This document shows positions 1 through 7,618 of a stretch of 57,896 bases of DNA, one piece after another. This DNA is from Prochlorococcus sp. AG-321-E21 (GTDB taxonomy: Bacteria; Cyanobacteriota; Cyanobacteriia; PCC-6307; Cyanobiaceae), in NCBI GenBank assembly GCA_003283415.1, contig QBXH01000007.1, positions 1 through 57,896 on the forward strand. Direction: 5' to 3'. The notes beneath the pieces are model-generated. The model worked only from the letters and a program-made list of their open reading frames with translations, ran no database searches and was not told the DNA's origin. The first letter of the stretch is position 1; each line of letters begins with the position of its first letter. The position numbers and the translations under genes are program-made.

Positions 1-558
1 TTAGGAGTTTTAAGTGGTTTTATTAGTATTTTGAGTAATGAATATCAAAAGCTAAGAGTTATATCATTTATAGATCCTTGGAAAGATTCAGAGGGCAATG
101 GCTATCAATTAATTCAGAGTTTACTAGCTATAGGTTCAGGAGGATTATTTGGACAAGGATTTGGTCTGTCTACACAAAAATTACAATATTTACCAATTCA
201 AAGCACAGATTTCATTTTTGCTATTTTTGCAGAAGAATTTGGATTATTAGGATCAACATTATTATTGGGATTTTTAGTTCTTTTTTCTTATGTAAGCTTA
301 CGAATCGCAATAAAATGTAGGAATAATTATACAAAGTTAGTTGCCATTGGATGTGTAACCTTACTTATAGGTCAATCTATAATGCATATAGCTGTAGCGA
401 CAGGAACAATGCCCACGACAGGGTTGCCATTACCTTTTGTAAGTTACGGAGGAAATTCCTTATTATCGTCATTTTTTGTGATTGGAATGTTGTTAAGGTG
501 TTCACTAGAATCAACTGGCTATATAGGCATGATTAGAGCACAAAAGTCTCTTCATTAG
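1..558 (+). CDS. ftsW: FtsW/RodA-family (SEDS) septal glycosyltransferase, C-terminal part
   Basis: The reading frame is open from the first base, so the true start lies upstream of the window; the TTG at position 31 is internal. The visible part is a polytopic membrane protein carrying the SEDS C-terminal signature TGLPLPFVSYGGNSLL and the upstream periplasmic-loop pattern GYQLIQSLLAIGSGGLFGQG. SEDS proteins polymerise peptidoglycan glycan strands from lipid II; FtsW does this at the division septum with its partner penicillin-binding protein. I prefer FtsW to RodA from the loop sequence and from the recalled gene order ahead of ccdA in marine picocyanobacteria, but the N-terminal half needed to confirm it is outside the window. 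ccdA follows 83 bases downstream on the same strand. Confidence 0.88.
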   Translation, partial: LGVLSGFISILSNEYQKLRVISFIDPWKDSEGNGYQLIQSLLAIGSGGLFGQGFGLSTQKLQYLPIQSTDFIFAIFAEEFGLLGSTLLLGFLVLFSYVSLRIAIKCRNNYTKLVAIGCVTLLIGQSIMHIAVATGTMPTTGLPLPFVSYGGNSLLSSFFVIGMLLRCSLESTGYIGMIRAQKSLH

Positions 559-641
559 TTAGAATTTAGTGGATTTAGATTCCTGTTATCGACTCAATTA
601 ATTTATTTATTTCAGAATTAGCTCAAAAGGGAAATTTACTA

Positions 642-1298
642 ATGGAGCAAGGGCTTAATAATCCAGGGCCACTTACCATATTTTTAATTTTTACAGCAGG
701 CCTTTTAACGAGTCTTGGTCCATGTTCATTATCTTTACTGCCAATCACAATTGCATATGTTGGTGGAACTAAGAATAATAAATTTAAACTTATTAGTTTT
801 TCTGGAGGGGTAATTTTTTCCCTTATTACATTAGGTGCATTAAGTGGATTCTTAGGAAAAATATATGGACAATTACCCTCTTACTACGCATCTTTAGTAG
901 CTTTCGTAGCAATAATTATGGGTTTAAATTTATTAGGAATTTTAAAATTCCAATTACCTAATGGGCCGGATTTACAATTTATGGAAGATAAGGTGCCTTC
1001 TATAATTACCCCTTTTGTAATAGGTGGTGCTTTTGGTCTTGCCTCCTCACCTTGCATTACTCCAGTATTAGCTACCCTATTAGCATGGGTATCACAAGCA
1101 AAAAGCCCTACAATTTCAATAATCTTTTTGTTCTTCTTTGGCCTTGGTCAAGTAACTCCATTAATTCTTGCAGGAGCGACAACTGAAAATTTAAAACAGT
1201 TTCTAGAACTCAGAAAATATAGTCAAATAATTCCTACTTTAAGTGGTGTATTTTTAGTTTCGATAGGGATTCTAAATTTAATTTCAAATTGGATCTAA
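642..1298 (+). CDS. ccdA: CcdA-type thiol-disulfide transmembrane protein for cytochrome c biogenesis
   Basis: This 218-residue protein is almost entirely hydrophobic, with about six membrane spans, and matches the DsbD-core/CcdA family. Its two cysteines, Cys28 in the context SLGPCSLS and Cys138 in ASSPCITP, sit at equivalent places in the two internally related halves. In the family this pair carries reducing equivalents across the thylakoid membrane to keep apocytochrome haem-binding cysteines reduced. The ATG at 642 follows an AAAGGG element about 11 bases upstream. The stop codon abuts the ccs1 start with no spacer, which fits a two-gene system II cytochrome c maturation operon supplying cytochrome f and c6. 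Confidence 0.93.
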   Translation: MEQGLNNPGPLTIFLIFTAGLLTSLGPCSLSLLPITIAYVGGTKNNKFKLISFSGGVIFSLITLGALSGFLGKIYGQLPSYYASLVAFVAIIMGLNLLGILKFQLPNGPDLQFMEDKVPSIITPFVIGGAFGLASSPCITPVLATLLAWVSQAKSPTISIIFLFFFGLGQVTPLILAGATTENLKQFLELRKYSQIIPTLSGVFLVSIGILNLISNWI

Positions 1299-2585
1299 AT
1301 GGTTATTTTTAAGAAATTTATTTTAAAGATATCAAGTTTAAGATTTGCAATCCTATTAATAATTTTCATTGCCATTTCAAGTGGAGTTGGAACGGTAATA
1401 CCTCAAGGAAATGATCAACAGGAGTATATAGATTTCTACAACGAAACGCCAATTTTTGGATTTATTAATGGATCCCAAGTCATAAAACTCCAATTAGATC
1501 ATGTTTATACAAGTAATTGGTTTTTATTTTCTTTAGTACTTCTATGCATTTCTCTTGCAGCTTGCAGCTTTAGGAGGCAAATACCGTCTTTAAAAGCAGC
1601 ATTAAAATGGACTGAATATAAAAATGAAAAAAAATTCTACAAACTCCAATTAACAACTAATTACGAAATAATCCAAGATGTAGATCATATTTTAAAAGCT
1701 GATTCTTTACTTAGAAAAAAAGGTTGGAGCATTTCCAAATATAAAAATCACTTGTCAGCAAGAAAAGGCTTAGTAGGAAAACTTGGACCTATAATTGTCC
1801 ATATCGGCCTAATTATTTTACTGATTGGCTCTGCATACGGAAATTTCAGTAGCCAATCTAAAGAACAATATTTGAGATTAGGAGAAAGTTTAGATTTAAT
1901 AAATGAAAGTACAAATTCAAAAGTAAGGATAAAATTAAAAAACTTTTTTATAGAACGTGAAAGTGATGGGAAACCAAAGCAATTTATTTCAAATTTAGAA
2001 TTTTTTTCGAAACAGCAAAATTTAAATGAACTAAAAACAACTCAAGTAAATCAACCTATCAGATTCAAAGGTTTAACTATTTATCAAGCGGATTGGTCCG
2101 TATCAAATATTATTTTGGAAATTGATAGTGTTCTTTACCAAATCCAACTAAAGCCTATCCCTGAGATAGGAGATCAAATATGGGGGCTTTTAATTGAATT
2201 GGGTAGAGAAAATAAAAAAAATTATCTTTTAACTATTGATAATGAAAATGGTCCACTTAAAGTCTCAAATATTGAAGATTTTTCTGAAAATTTTATTTAT
2301 CTAAATAATAATCCATTAGAAATTAATTCTTCAAAACTGTCTTTAAAAAAAATAATTCCTAGTAGTGGTTTAATTATTAAAAATGATCCTTCAATTCCAT
2401 TTATTTATTTATCTTTTACCTTAATAATTTTGGGAACAATTTTTAGTCTTATTCCCACAAACCAAATATGGATTTTATTTAATGAAACTTCAAATAAATT
2501 ATTCATTGGTGGTTTAAGTAATAGAAATCTTTTAGGTTTTAAGAAGGAATTTCTAAAATTATCAGATGATATAAAGAATAACTAA
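1299..2585 (+). CDS. ccs1: System II cytochrome c biogenesis protein Ccs1/ResB
   Basis: The protein (428 aa) has the ResB/Ccs1 architecture: an N-terminal span around residues 12-32 followed by VGTVIPQ, a second span near residue 75, a third near 160-180 with an in-membrane histidine ([15 protein letters not shown]), a large lumenal domain of about 180 residues, and a last span near residue 365. Ccs1 with CcsA forms the haem delivery and ligation complex of system II. It starts on the base after the ccdA stop, so the two are surely cotranscribed. Its end overlaps the convergent queF by four bases. The product is sometimes named CcsB; no unusual loss or insertion is evident. Confidence 0.93.
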   Translation: MVIFKKFILKISSLRFAILLIIFIAISSGVGTVIPQGNDQQEYIDFYNETPIFGFINGSQVIKLQLDHVYTSNWFLFSLVLLCISLAACSFRRQIPSLKAALKWTEYKNEKKFYKLQLTTNYEIIQDVDHILKADSLLRKKGWSISKYKNHLSARKGLVGKLGPIIVHIGLIILLIGSAYGNFSSQSKEQYLRLGESLDLINESTNSKVRIKLKNFFIERESDGKPKQFISNLEFFSKQQNLNELKTTQVNQPIRFKGLTIYQADWSVSNIILEIDSVLYQIQLKPIPEIGDQIWGLLIELGRENKKNYLLTIDNENGPLKVSNIEDFSENFIYLNNNPLEINSSKLSLKKIIPSSGLIIKNDPSIPFIYLSFTLIILGTIFSLIPTNQIWILFNETSNKLFIGGLSNRNLLGFKKEFLKLSDDIKNN

Positions 2586-2592
2586 TTTCTTT
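2573..2592. terminator. Small inverted repeat across the ccs1/queF stop codons
   Basis: AAAGAA at 2573-2578 and TTCTTT at 2587-2592 flank an eight-base loop containing both convergent stop codons. The stem is only six A/T-rich pairs, so termination activity is inferred and weakly supported. Confidence 0.3.
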
Positions 2593-2992
2593 TCTGTCCA
2601 CTATAAATATCTAATTTCATAGAGACGTTTCCTCTGGGATTAAAATCAGCATTTAAATGAATCCAGTGTGGTGCAGCTGCATTTAAAAGATCATCCATGA
2701 TTCTGTTTACTACTTCTTCATGGGATATTTTGAGATCTCTAAAGTTATTAATATAAAGTTTTAAGGATTTCAACTCATATACTTTCATCTTTGGCTGGTA
2801 AAAGATATTTAATTTTGCAAAATCTGGATAACCAGAAAATGGGCATTTACAAGTAAATTCTGGTAATTCAATTGAAATTTCATAAATTCTTTTTTTATTT
2901 GGATTTTCAAAACAAATTATTTTTGATTCGTCTATTAGTCTTTCTCCGTATAAAGGCTTATTTGTCGAATCATGTAAATTAGCTGTACTCAT
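2582..2992 (-). CDS. queF: NADPH-dependent 7-cyano-7-deazaguanine reductase QueF
   Basis: QueF reduces preQ0 to preQ1 in queuosine synthesis for tRNA. The 136-residue product has the unimodular QueF layout: the segment [16 protein letters not shown] contains the catalytic cysteine (Cys50, followed by Pro) and Asp57, and FNPRGNVSM lies near the C-terminus. I start at the ATG at 2992 ([10 protein letters not shown]) because it matches the picocyanobacterial N-terminus; an in-frame TTG at 3043 would add 17 atypical residues. The gene converges on ccs1 with a four-base overlap. Upstream is the 175-base divergent region shared with the glnB unit. Confidence 0.94.
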   Translation of the reverse strand: MSTANLHDSTNKPLYGERLIDESKIICFENPNKKRIYEISIELPEFTCKCPFSGYPDFAKLNIFYQPKMKVYELKSLKLYINNFRDLKISHEEVVNRIMDDLLNAAAPHWIHLNADFNPRGNVSMKLDIYSGQKRN

Positions 2993-3103
2993 TTTTTCAA
3001 AATCATCTTTACTAAAACTATATAAAAAGCTAATAATTCGCAAAAAATAAAAAAAACTTAAGTATTACAAATCAATACGTCAAAGGATACAATATTGAGT
3101 TTT

Positions 3104-3117
3104 GTATCAACAGTAAC
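3104..3117 (+). promoter_or_regulatory. NtcA-type activator site upstream of the 83-aa ORF and glnB
   Basis: GTATCAACAGTAAC fits the relaxed NtcA pattern GT-N10-AC (a GTA-N8-AAC variant of GTA-N8-TAC). A TATATG hexamer follows at 3142-3147, predicting a start near 3152-3154 and placing the site at about -42 to -44, the usual class II position. glnB is a classical NtcA target, so the site makes biological sense; binding is inferred. Confidence 0.5.
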
Positions 3118-3141
3118 AATCTTAAGGTTATCAAAAAGGCT

Positions 3142-3147
3142 TATATG
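3142..3147 (+). promoter_or_regulatory. Candidate -10 element (TATATG) of the glnB unit
   Basis: TATATG lies 24 bases after the NtcA-type site and 20 bases before the first ATG. No convincing -35 box is present, as expected for an NtcA-activated promoter. Assigned by spacing only. Confidence 0.4.
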
Positions 3148-3167
3148 TATTTAGTTTCACAAAACAT

Positions 3168-3419
3168 ATGGACATCTGTTTAGTAAATATAGACAATAAT
3201 TCAAGAAAATCTTTAAAGCCAACTAGTGTCATTGGTATGTTATGGCTCCAGACGCATTTTGAAAATGATCAATGGGAGGCGATATCAAATAATCAAGTAA
3301 TAATATCAAAAGAGAACTCTAAGTTACTAGTTAAAGATGCATTGAGCGCGGGGCTAAAGATCCAATCATTTTCTGGGGTTTCAATTCTAGATGTTTTTCA
3401 GAAAAAGAATTACACTTAA
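3168..3419 (+). CDS. Conserved-looking 83-aa protein of unknown function, upstream of glnB
   Basis: I do not recognise a named family. The product is a soluble, mixed alpha/beta-looking protein with no signal peptide, cysteine motif or membrane span; its most distinctive stretch is GMLWLQTHFENDQWEAI (residues 23-39), followed by an acidic/basic helix and the segment AGLKIQSFSGVSILD. The ATG at 3168 has no clear Shine-Dalgarno; Met24 would be a shorter alternative start beginning exactly at the distinctive stretch. It lies 18 bases ahead of glnB, downstream of an NtcA-type site, so it is probably cotranscribed with PII and nitrogen-responsive. A role beside PII is inference from context only. 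Confidence 0.75.
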   Translation: MDICLVNIDNNSRKSLKPTSVIGMLWLQTHFENDQWEAISNNQVIISKENSKLLVKDALSAGLKIQSFSGVSILDVFQKKNYT

Positions 3420-3420
3420 A

Positions 3421-3776
<356 letters not shown>

Positions 3777-3790
<14 letters not shown>

Positions 3791-4589
3791 TTACTAAATT
3801 TTCTATAAAATCACTATCAATTATTGGATTAGACACTCCAACCTTAGACATCCAAGCTAGATATTCATGATTTCCTGCAGGCCCAACTAATGGGGAGGCT
3901 AATAGACCTTTTATATTCCATTGCATTTCTTCTGCGACATTAATAACTGACTCTATAGCCTCAATATGATATTCAGCCTTTCTTACAACGCCTCCTTTGC
4001 TTACTCGATCTTTTCCTACCTCAAATTGAGGTTTAATAAGAAATATCCCCTCTATAAAATCTCCTGATAATAAATTATTAATAGGTTCGAAAACTAACTT
4101 TAGCGAAATAAAAGACAAGTCCGCTACAACAAAATTTGGCAATAAACTTTCTTCAGAATATACATCTAAAGGCTTTATATTTCTAATATTTGATCTTTCA
4201 AAGAGTTTAACTTTTGGATTCTTCCTTATTTTCCAAGCCGTTTGTCCATAACCTACATCTATCCCATAAACCATTTTCGCCCCTTTTTGCAACAAGCAAT
4301 CAGTAAATCCTCCAGTAGAAATTCCTGCATCTATACAAACTCTATCTTTCACATTAATCTTTAGTTTTTTGAAAGCCTCCAGTAATTTTTCTCCTCCTCT
4401 CGATACAAATTGGGGTTCAGATTCAATAATAAATTCAGTTCCTATTAAAACTTGTTGACCAGGTTTATCGAAAATCTTCCCATTAATATCTTTAACCTTT
4501 CCTGCAAGAATTAGACCCTGAGCTTTCTGACGAGTCTCACATAAACCTTTGTCCAGAAGATAAATATCTAACCTACTTTTTTTAATCAT
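3777..4589 (-). CDS. tlyA: TlyA-family rRNA 2'-O-methyltransferase
   Basis: The protein (270 aa) has an N-terminal S4 RNA-binding domain (about residues 4-65, SRLDIYLLDKGLCETRQKAQ and later GKVKD) joined to an FtsJ-like Rossmann methyltransferase domain with the SAM loop DAGISTGGFTDCLL and a downstream VADLSFIS motif. TlyA enzymes methylate 2'-hydroxyls of cytidines in 16S and/or 23S rRNA; older databases call them haemolysins. The methyltransferase assignment is strong, while the exact rRNA target cannot be read from sequence. The gene is convergent with glnB with zero spacing, and 296 bases separate its start from purB. Confidence 0.9.
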
Positions 4590-4885
4590 TTATTCTCAGA
4601 AAGATATTTTAATAAATAATTACTGGCTATCTTCAGATTATATTTTTGAAACATAATGCTAATTTTTTAATTTTATTAAAAAATAAAATATCTACTATTT
4701 ATAAAGATAATCCAATCGCAGGTTTTAGACACTTTTCAAAATTAATTGATATTTGCAAATACAAAAGCTTTATATATACGAAAATAATACTTGTCCAAAT
4801 ATGTTCAATGGCAAGTAGATCATTAACGGATAGAGCAATTATAAGATTTTAGTTATAAAGTTGAAATTGAAGATGTTTAAAAATT
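4590..4885. other. Intergenic region between tlyA and purB, no confident gene
   Basis: About 296 AT-rich bases hold the divergent starts of tlyA and purB. The longest frame is a 68-codon TTG-initiated ORF (4646-4852) with no recognisable features. An inverted repeat of only A and T, ATTTTTTAAT at 4662-4671 against 4675-4684, is too weak to call a terminator. No RNA gene was recognised. Confidence 0.6.
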
Positions 4886-6181
4886 GTGATTGAACGTTAC
4901 ACATTACCCGAAATGGGGAGAATCTGGACTGAAAATGCGAAATTCCAGAGTTGGCTTAAAGTTGAAATTGCAGCATGCGAGGCAAATTGTTCTCTTGGGA
5001 AAATGCCTGAAACTGCTCTAAAAGAGATTCGTTTAAATGCAAAATTTAAAGAATCCAGAATCAAAGAAATTGAGAAAGAAGTAAAACATGATGTAATAGC
5101 ATTTCTAACAAATATCAACGAATATGTTGGAGATTCAGGAAGATACATTCACGTTGGGATGACTAGCAGTGATGTCCTTGATACTGGCTTATCGTTACAG
5201 CTAAAAGATTCCTGCGAATTATTATTAGAGGAAATTGAAAAACTAGAAAATGAAGTCAGATTATTAGCGAGACAACATAAAAATACATTAATGATTGGGA
5301 GATCGCATGCAATTCACGGAGAGCCTATTTCGTTTGGGTTTAAATTGGCGGGATGGTTAGCAGAAATAATAAGAGATAAAAAAAGATTATTAATACTAAA
5401 AGAATCTATTTCCATTGGACAAATAAGTGGAGCGATGGGAACTTACGCTAACACAAACCCAGAAATAGAAAAAATAACTTGCGATTTACTAGGTTTAAAA
5501 CCAGATACAGCAAGCACCCAGGTAATATCAAGAGATAGACATGCTGAATATGTTCAAACAATCGCGCTAGTAGGAGCTTCACTTGATAGATTTGCTACTG
5601 AGATAAGGAACCTTCAGAGAACAGATGTTTTAGAAGTCGAAGAAGGATTTTCAAAAGGACAAAAAGGAAGTTCAGCTATGCCTCACAAAAGAAACCCAAT
5701 TCGTAGTGAGAGAGTCAGCGGTTTATCTAGAATTTTGAGAAGTTATGTTGTAACAGCACTTGAAAATGTTCCACTTTGGCATGAGAGAGATATTAGCCAT
5801 AGTTCTAATGAGCGTATCATGTTACCAGATGTATCTATATGCCTACATTTTATGCTTAGAGAAATGAAAGAAATAATAAATAATTTAAAAGTTTATCCAG
5901 ACAATATGCTCAAAAATTTAAATATATATGGGGGAGTAATTTTTAGTCAGAAAGTTTTACTTTTACTTGTTGAAAAGGGTTTGTCTAGAGAAAAGGCTTA
6001 TAGCTTGGTGCAAAAAAATGCTCATCAAGCTTGGAATAATGAAGATGGTAATTTCAAGCAGAATATCGAGGCAGACCTAGAGATAATGGCATTAGTTACT
6101 GAGAATGATTTAAAGGAATGCTTTGACCCCTCAATTCATCTCAACAATTTAAATGTAATATGGGAAAAGTTAAGTATTTAA
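4886..6181 (+). CDS. purB: Adenylosuccinate lyase
   Basis: PurB cleaves SAICAR to AICAR and adenylosuccinate to AMP in purine synthesis. The 431-residue product has the fumarase/aspartase superfamily signature GSSAMPHKRNP near residue 264 and the active-site segments GMTSSDVLDT and IGRSHAIHGEP (catalytic His in the latter). Translation begins with GTG at 4886: the family N-terminus MIERYTLPEMGRIWT aligns there and there is no nearby ATG. Length is normal. fumC, another member of the superfamily, follows on the same strand after about 40 bases, suggesting cotranscription. Confidence 0.97.
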   Translation: MIERYTLPEMGRIWTENAKFQSWLKVEIAACEANCSLGKMPETALKEIRLNAKFKESRIKEIEKEVKHDVIAFLTNINEYVGDSGRYIHVGMTSSDVLDTGLSLQLKDSCELLLEEIEKLENEVRLLARQHKNTLMIGRSHAIHGEPISFGFKLAGWLAEIIRDKKRLLILKESISIGQISGAMGTYANTNPEIEKITCDLLGLKPDTASTQVISRDRHAEYVQTIALVGASLDRFATEIRNLQRTDVLEVEEGFSKGQKGSSAMPHKRNPIRSERVSGLSRILRSYVVTALENVPLWHERDISHSSNERIMLPDVSICLHFMLREMKEIINNLKVYPDNMLKNLNIYGGVIFSQKVLLLLVEKGLSREKAYSLVQKNAHQAWNNEDGNFKQNIEADLEIMALVTENDLKECFDPSIHLNNLNVIWEKLSI

Positions 6182-6221
6182 ATCCCTAAATATTATTTGA
6201 AGTTTAACCACAGTTTTTTTG

Positions 6222-7607
6222 ATGACCAAGAACTTTAGATTTGAAAAAGATAGTATGGGACAGATTAAAGTTCCTGCAGAGGCTTTGTGGGGAGCCCAAA
6301 CACAGAGATCAATCATAAATTTCTCTATTGGTGTGGAGTTAATCCCAATTGAATTAATTTATTCACTCACAATTATAAAAAAAGCGGCTGCAATTGCTAA
6401 TTTCAAATTAGGTTTAATAAATGATGAAAAAAAAGATCTTATCATTGAAGCCTGCACAGAAATACTCGAGGGAAAACATGATTCTCAATTCCCTTTAAAA
6501 ATATGGCAAACAGGAAGTGGTACACAAACAAATATGAATATAAATGAAGTCATATCTAATATTTCTGCATTAAAAACGAATTCAGAACTTGGGAGTCATC
6601 ATCCTATTCATCCAAATGATGATGTTAATAAATCGCAGTCTACAAATGATACTTTTCCTGCAGCTATTCAAATATCTGTTGTTACTCAAATAATTAAAAA
6701 ATTAGTTCCATCAATAAAGGAACTTACTAAGGTTCTTGATAGAAAGAGTAATGAATGGAAAGATCTTATAAAAATAGGTAGAACTCATTTTCAAGATGCA
6801 GTGCCAATTTCTCTTGGTCAAGAAGTTTCTGCATGGTCAAAACAGCTGAAAGACGCTGAGGATGCTCTCATAATCAGTCTTGATGAATTATGTTTCTTAC
6901 CATTAGGTGGTACTGCAGTTGGTACAGGTATTAACTGTCCAAAAGATTTTTCAGAAGAATCTATAAAATCAATTTCAGAGTATACTGAGCTATTTTTTTA
7001 TAAATCAAAGAATCACTTCTCTTTAATGGCATCTCATGATCGATTAGCCCAAGTAATGGGTCAAATAAAAATCCTAGCAAGTGCATTGTTTAAAATTTCT
7101 AATGATATTAAAATATTGTCCTCAGGACCTAGATCAGGTATTTATGAATTAATAATTCCCCAGAATGAACCAGGAAGCTCAATTATGCCTGGGAAAGTTA
7201 ATCCCACCCAATGTGAATCATTATCAATGGTATGTACTCAAGTAATGGGTTTTGAATACGCAGTATCAATAGCTAATGCCAGCGGTACTTTACAAATGAA
7301 TGAATATAAGCCACTAATTGGATTTAATATTCTGACAAGTATAAAATTACTGAATAATGCAATAAGTAACTTCAGATTAAAATTAGTTGAAGGTATACAA
7401 GCCAACCCAAAAACTATAAAAACGAATCTTGAAAATTCACTAATGCTTGTAACAGCATTGGTTCCCAAGATAGGTTACGAAAAAGCAGCAGAAATTGCGA
7501 ATCTTGCCTTTAATGAATCAATCAACTTAAAAGAAGCAACAATAAAATTAGGCTACTTAACTGCTAATGATTTTGAGGATGCTATAAATACTAATAAAAT
7601 GATCTAA
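6222..7607 (+). CDS. fumC: Class II fumarate hydratase
   Basis: FumC interconverts fumarate and malate; it also recycles the fumarate released by PurB just upstream and by argininosuccinate lyase. The 461-residue product has GSGTQTNMNINEV near residue 100, the second active-site helix GRTHFQDAVP and the signature GSSIMPGKVNP near residue 320. I choose the ATG at 6222 over the adjacent TTG at 6219. The end faces the helicase gene with an 11-base gap. Nothing in the sequence departs from the family. Confidence 0.96.
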   Translation: MTKNFRFEKDSMGQIKVPAEALWGAQTQRSIINFSIGVELIPIELIYSLTIIKKAAAIANFKLGLINDEKKDLIIEACTEILEGKHDSQFPLKIWQTGSGTQTNMNINEVISNISALKTNSELGSHHPIHPNDDVNKSQSTNDTFPAAIQISVVTQIIKKLVPSIKELTKVLDRKSNEWKDLIKIGRTHFQDAVPISLGQEVSAWSKQLKDAEDALIISLDELCFLPLGGTAVGTGINCPKDFSEESIKSISEYTELFFYKSKNHFSLMASHDRLAQVMGQIKILASALFKISNDIKILSSGPRSGIYELIIPQNEPGSSIMPGKVNPTQCESLSMVCTQVMGFEYAVSIANASGTLQMNEYKPLIGFNILTSIKLLNNAISNFRLKLVEGIQANPKTIKTNLENSLMLVTALVPKIGYEKAAEIANLAFNESINLKEATIKLGYLTANDFEDAINTNKMI

Positions 7608-7618
7608 TCGAAATACTT

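Noticed and set aside
4662..4684. Ten-pair inverted repeat as a terminator
   Set aside because: All pairs are A/T and it lies between divergent genes where no transcript is expected to end.
4646..4852. 68-codon TTG-initiated ORF between tlyA and purB
   Set aside because: No Shine-Dalgarno, no recognisable domain, and composition typical of A/T-rich noncoding DNA. Conservation in relatives would be needed to revive it.
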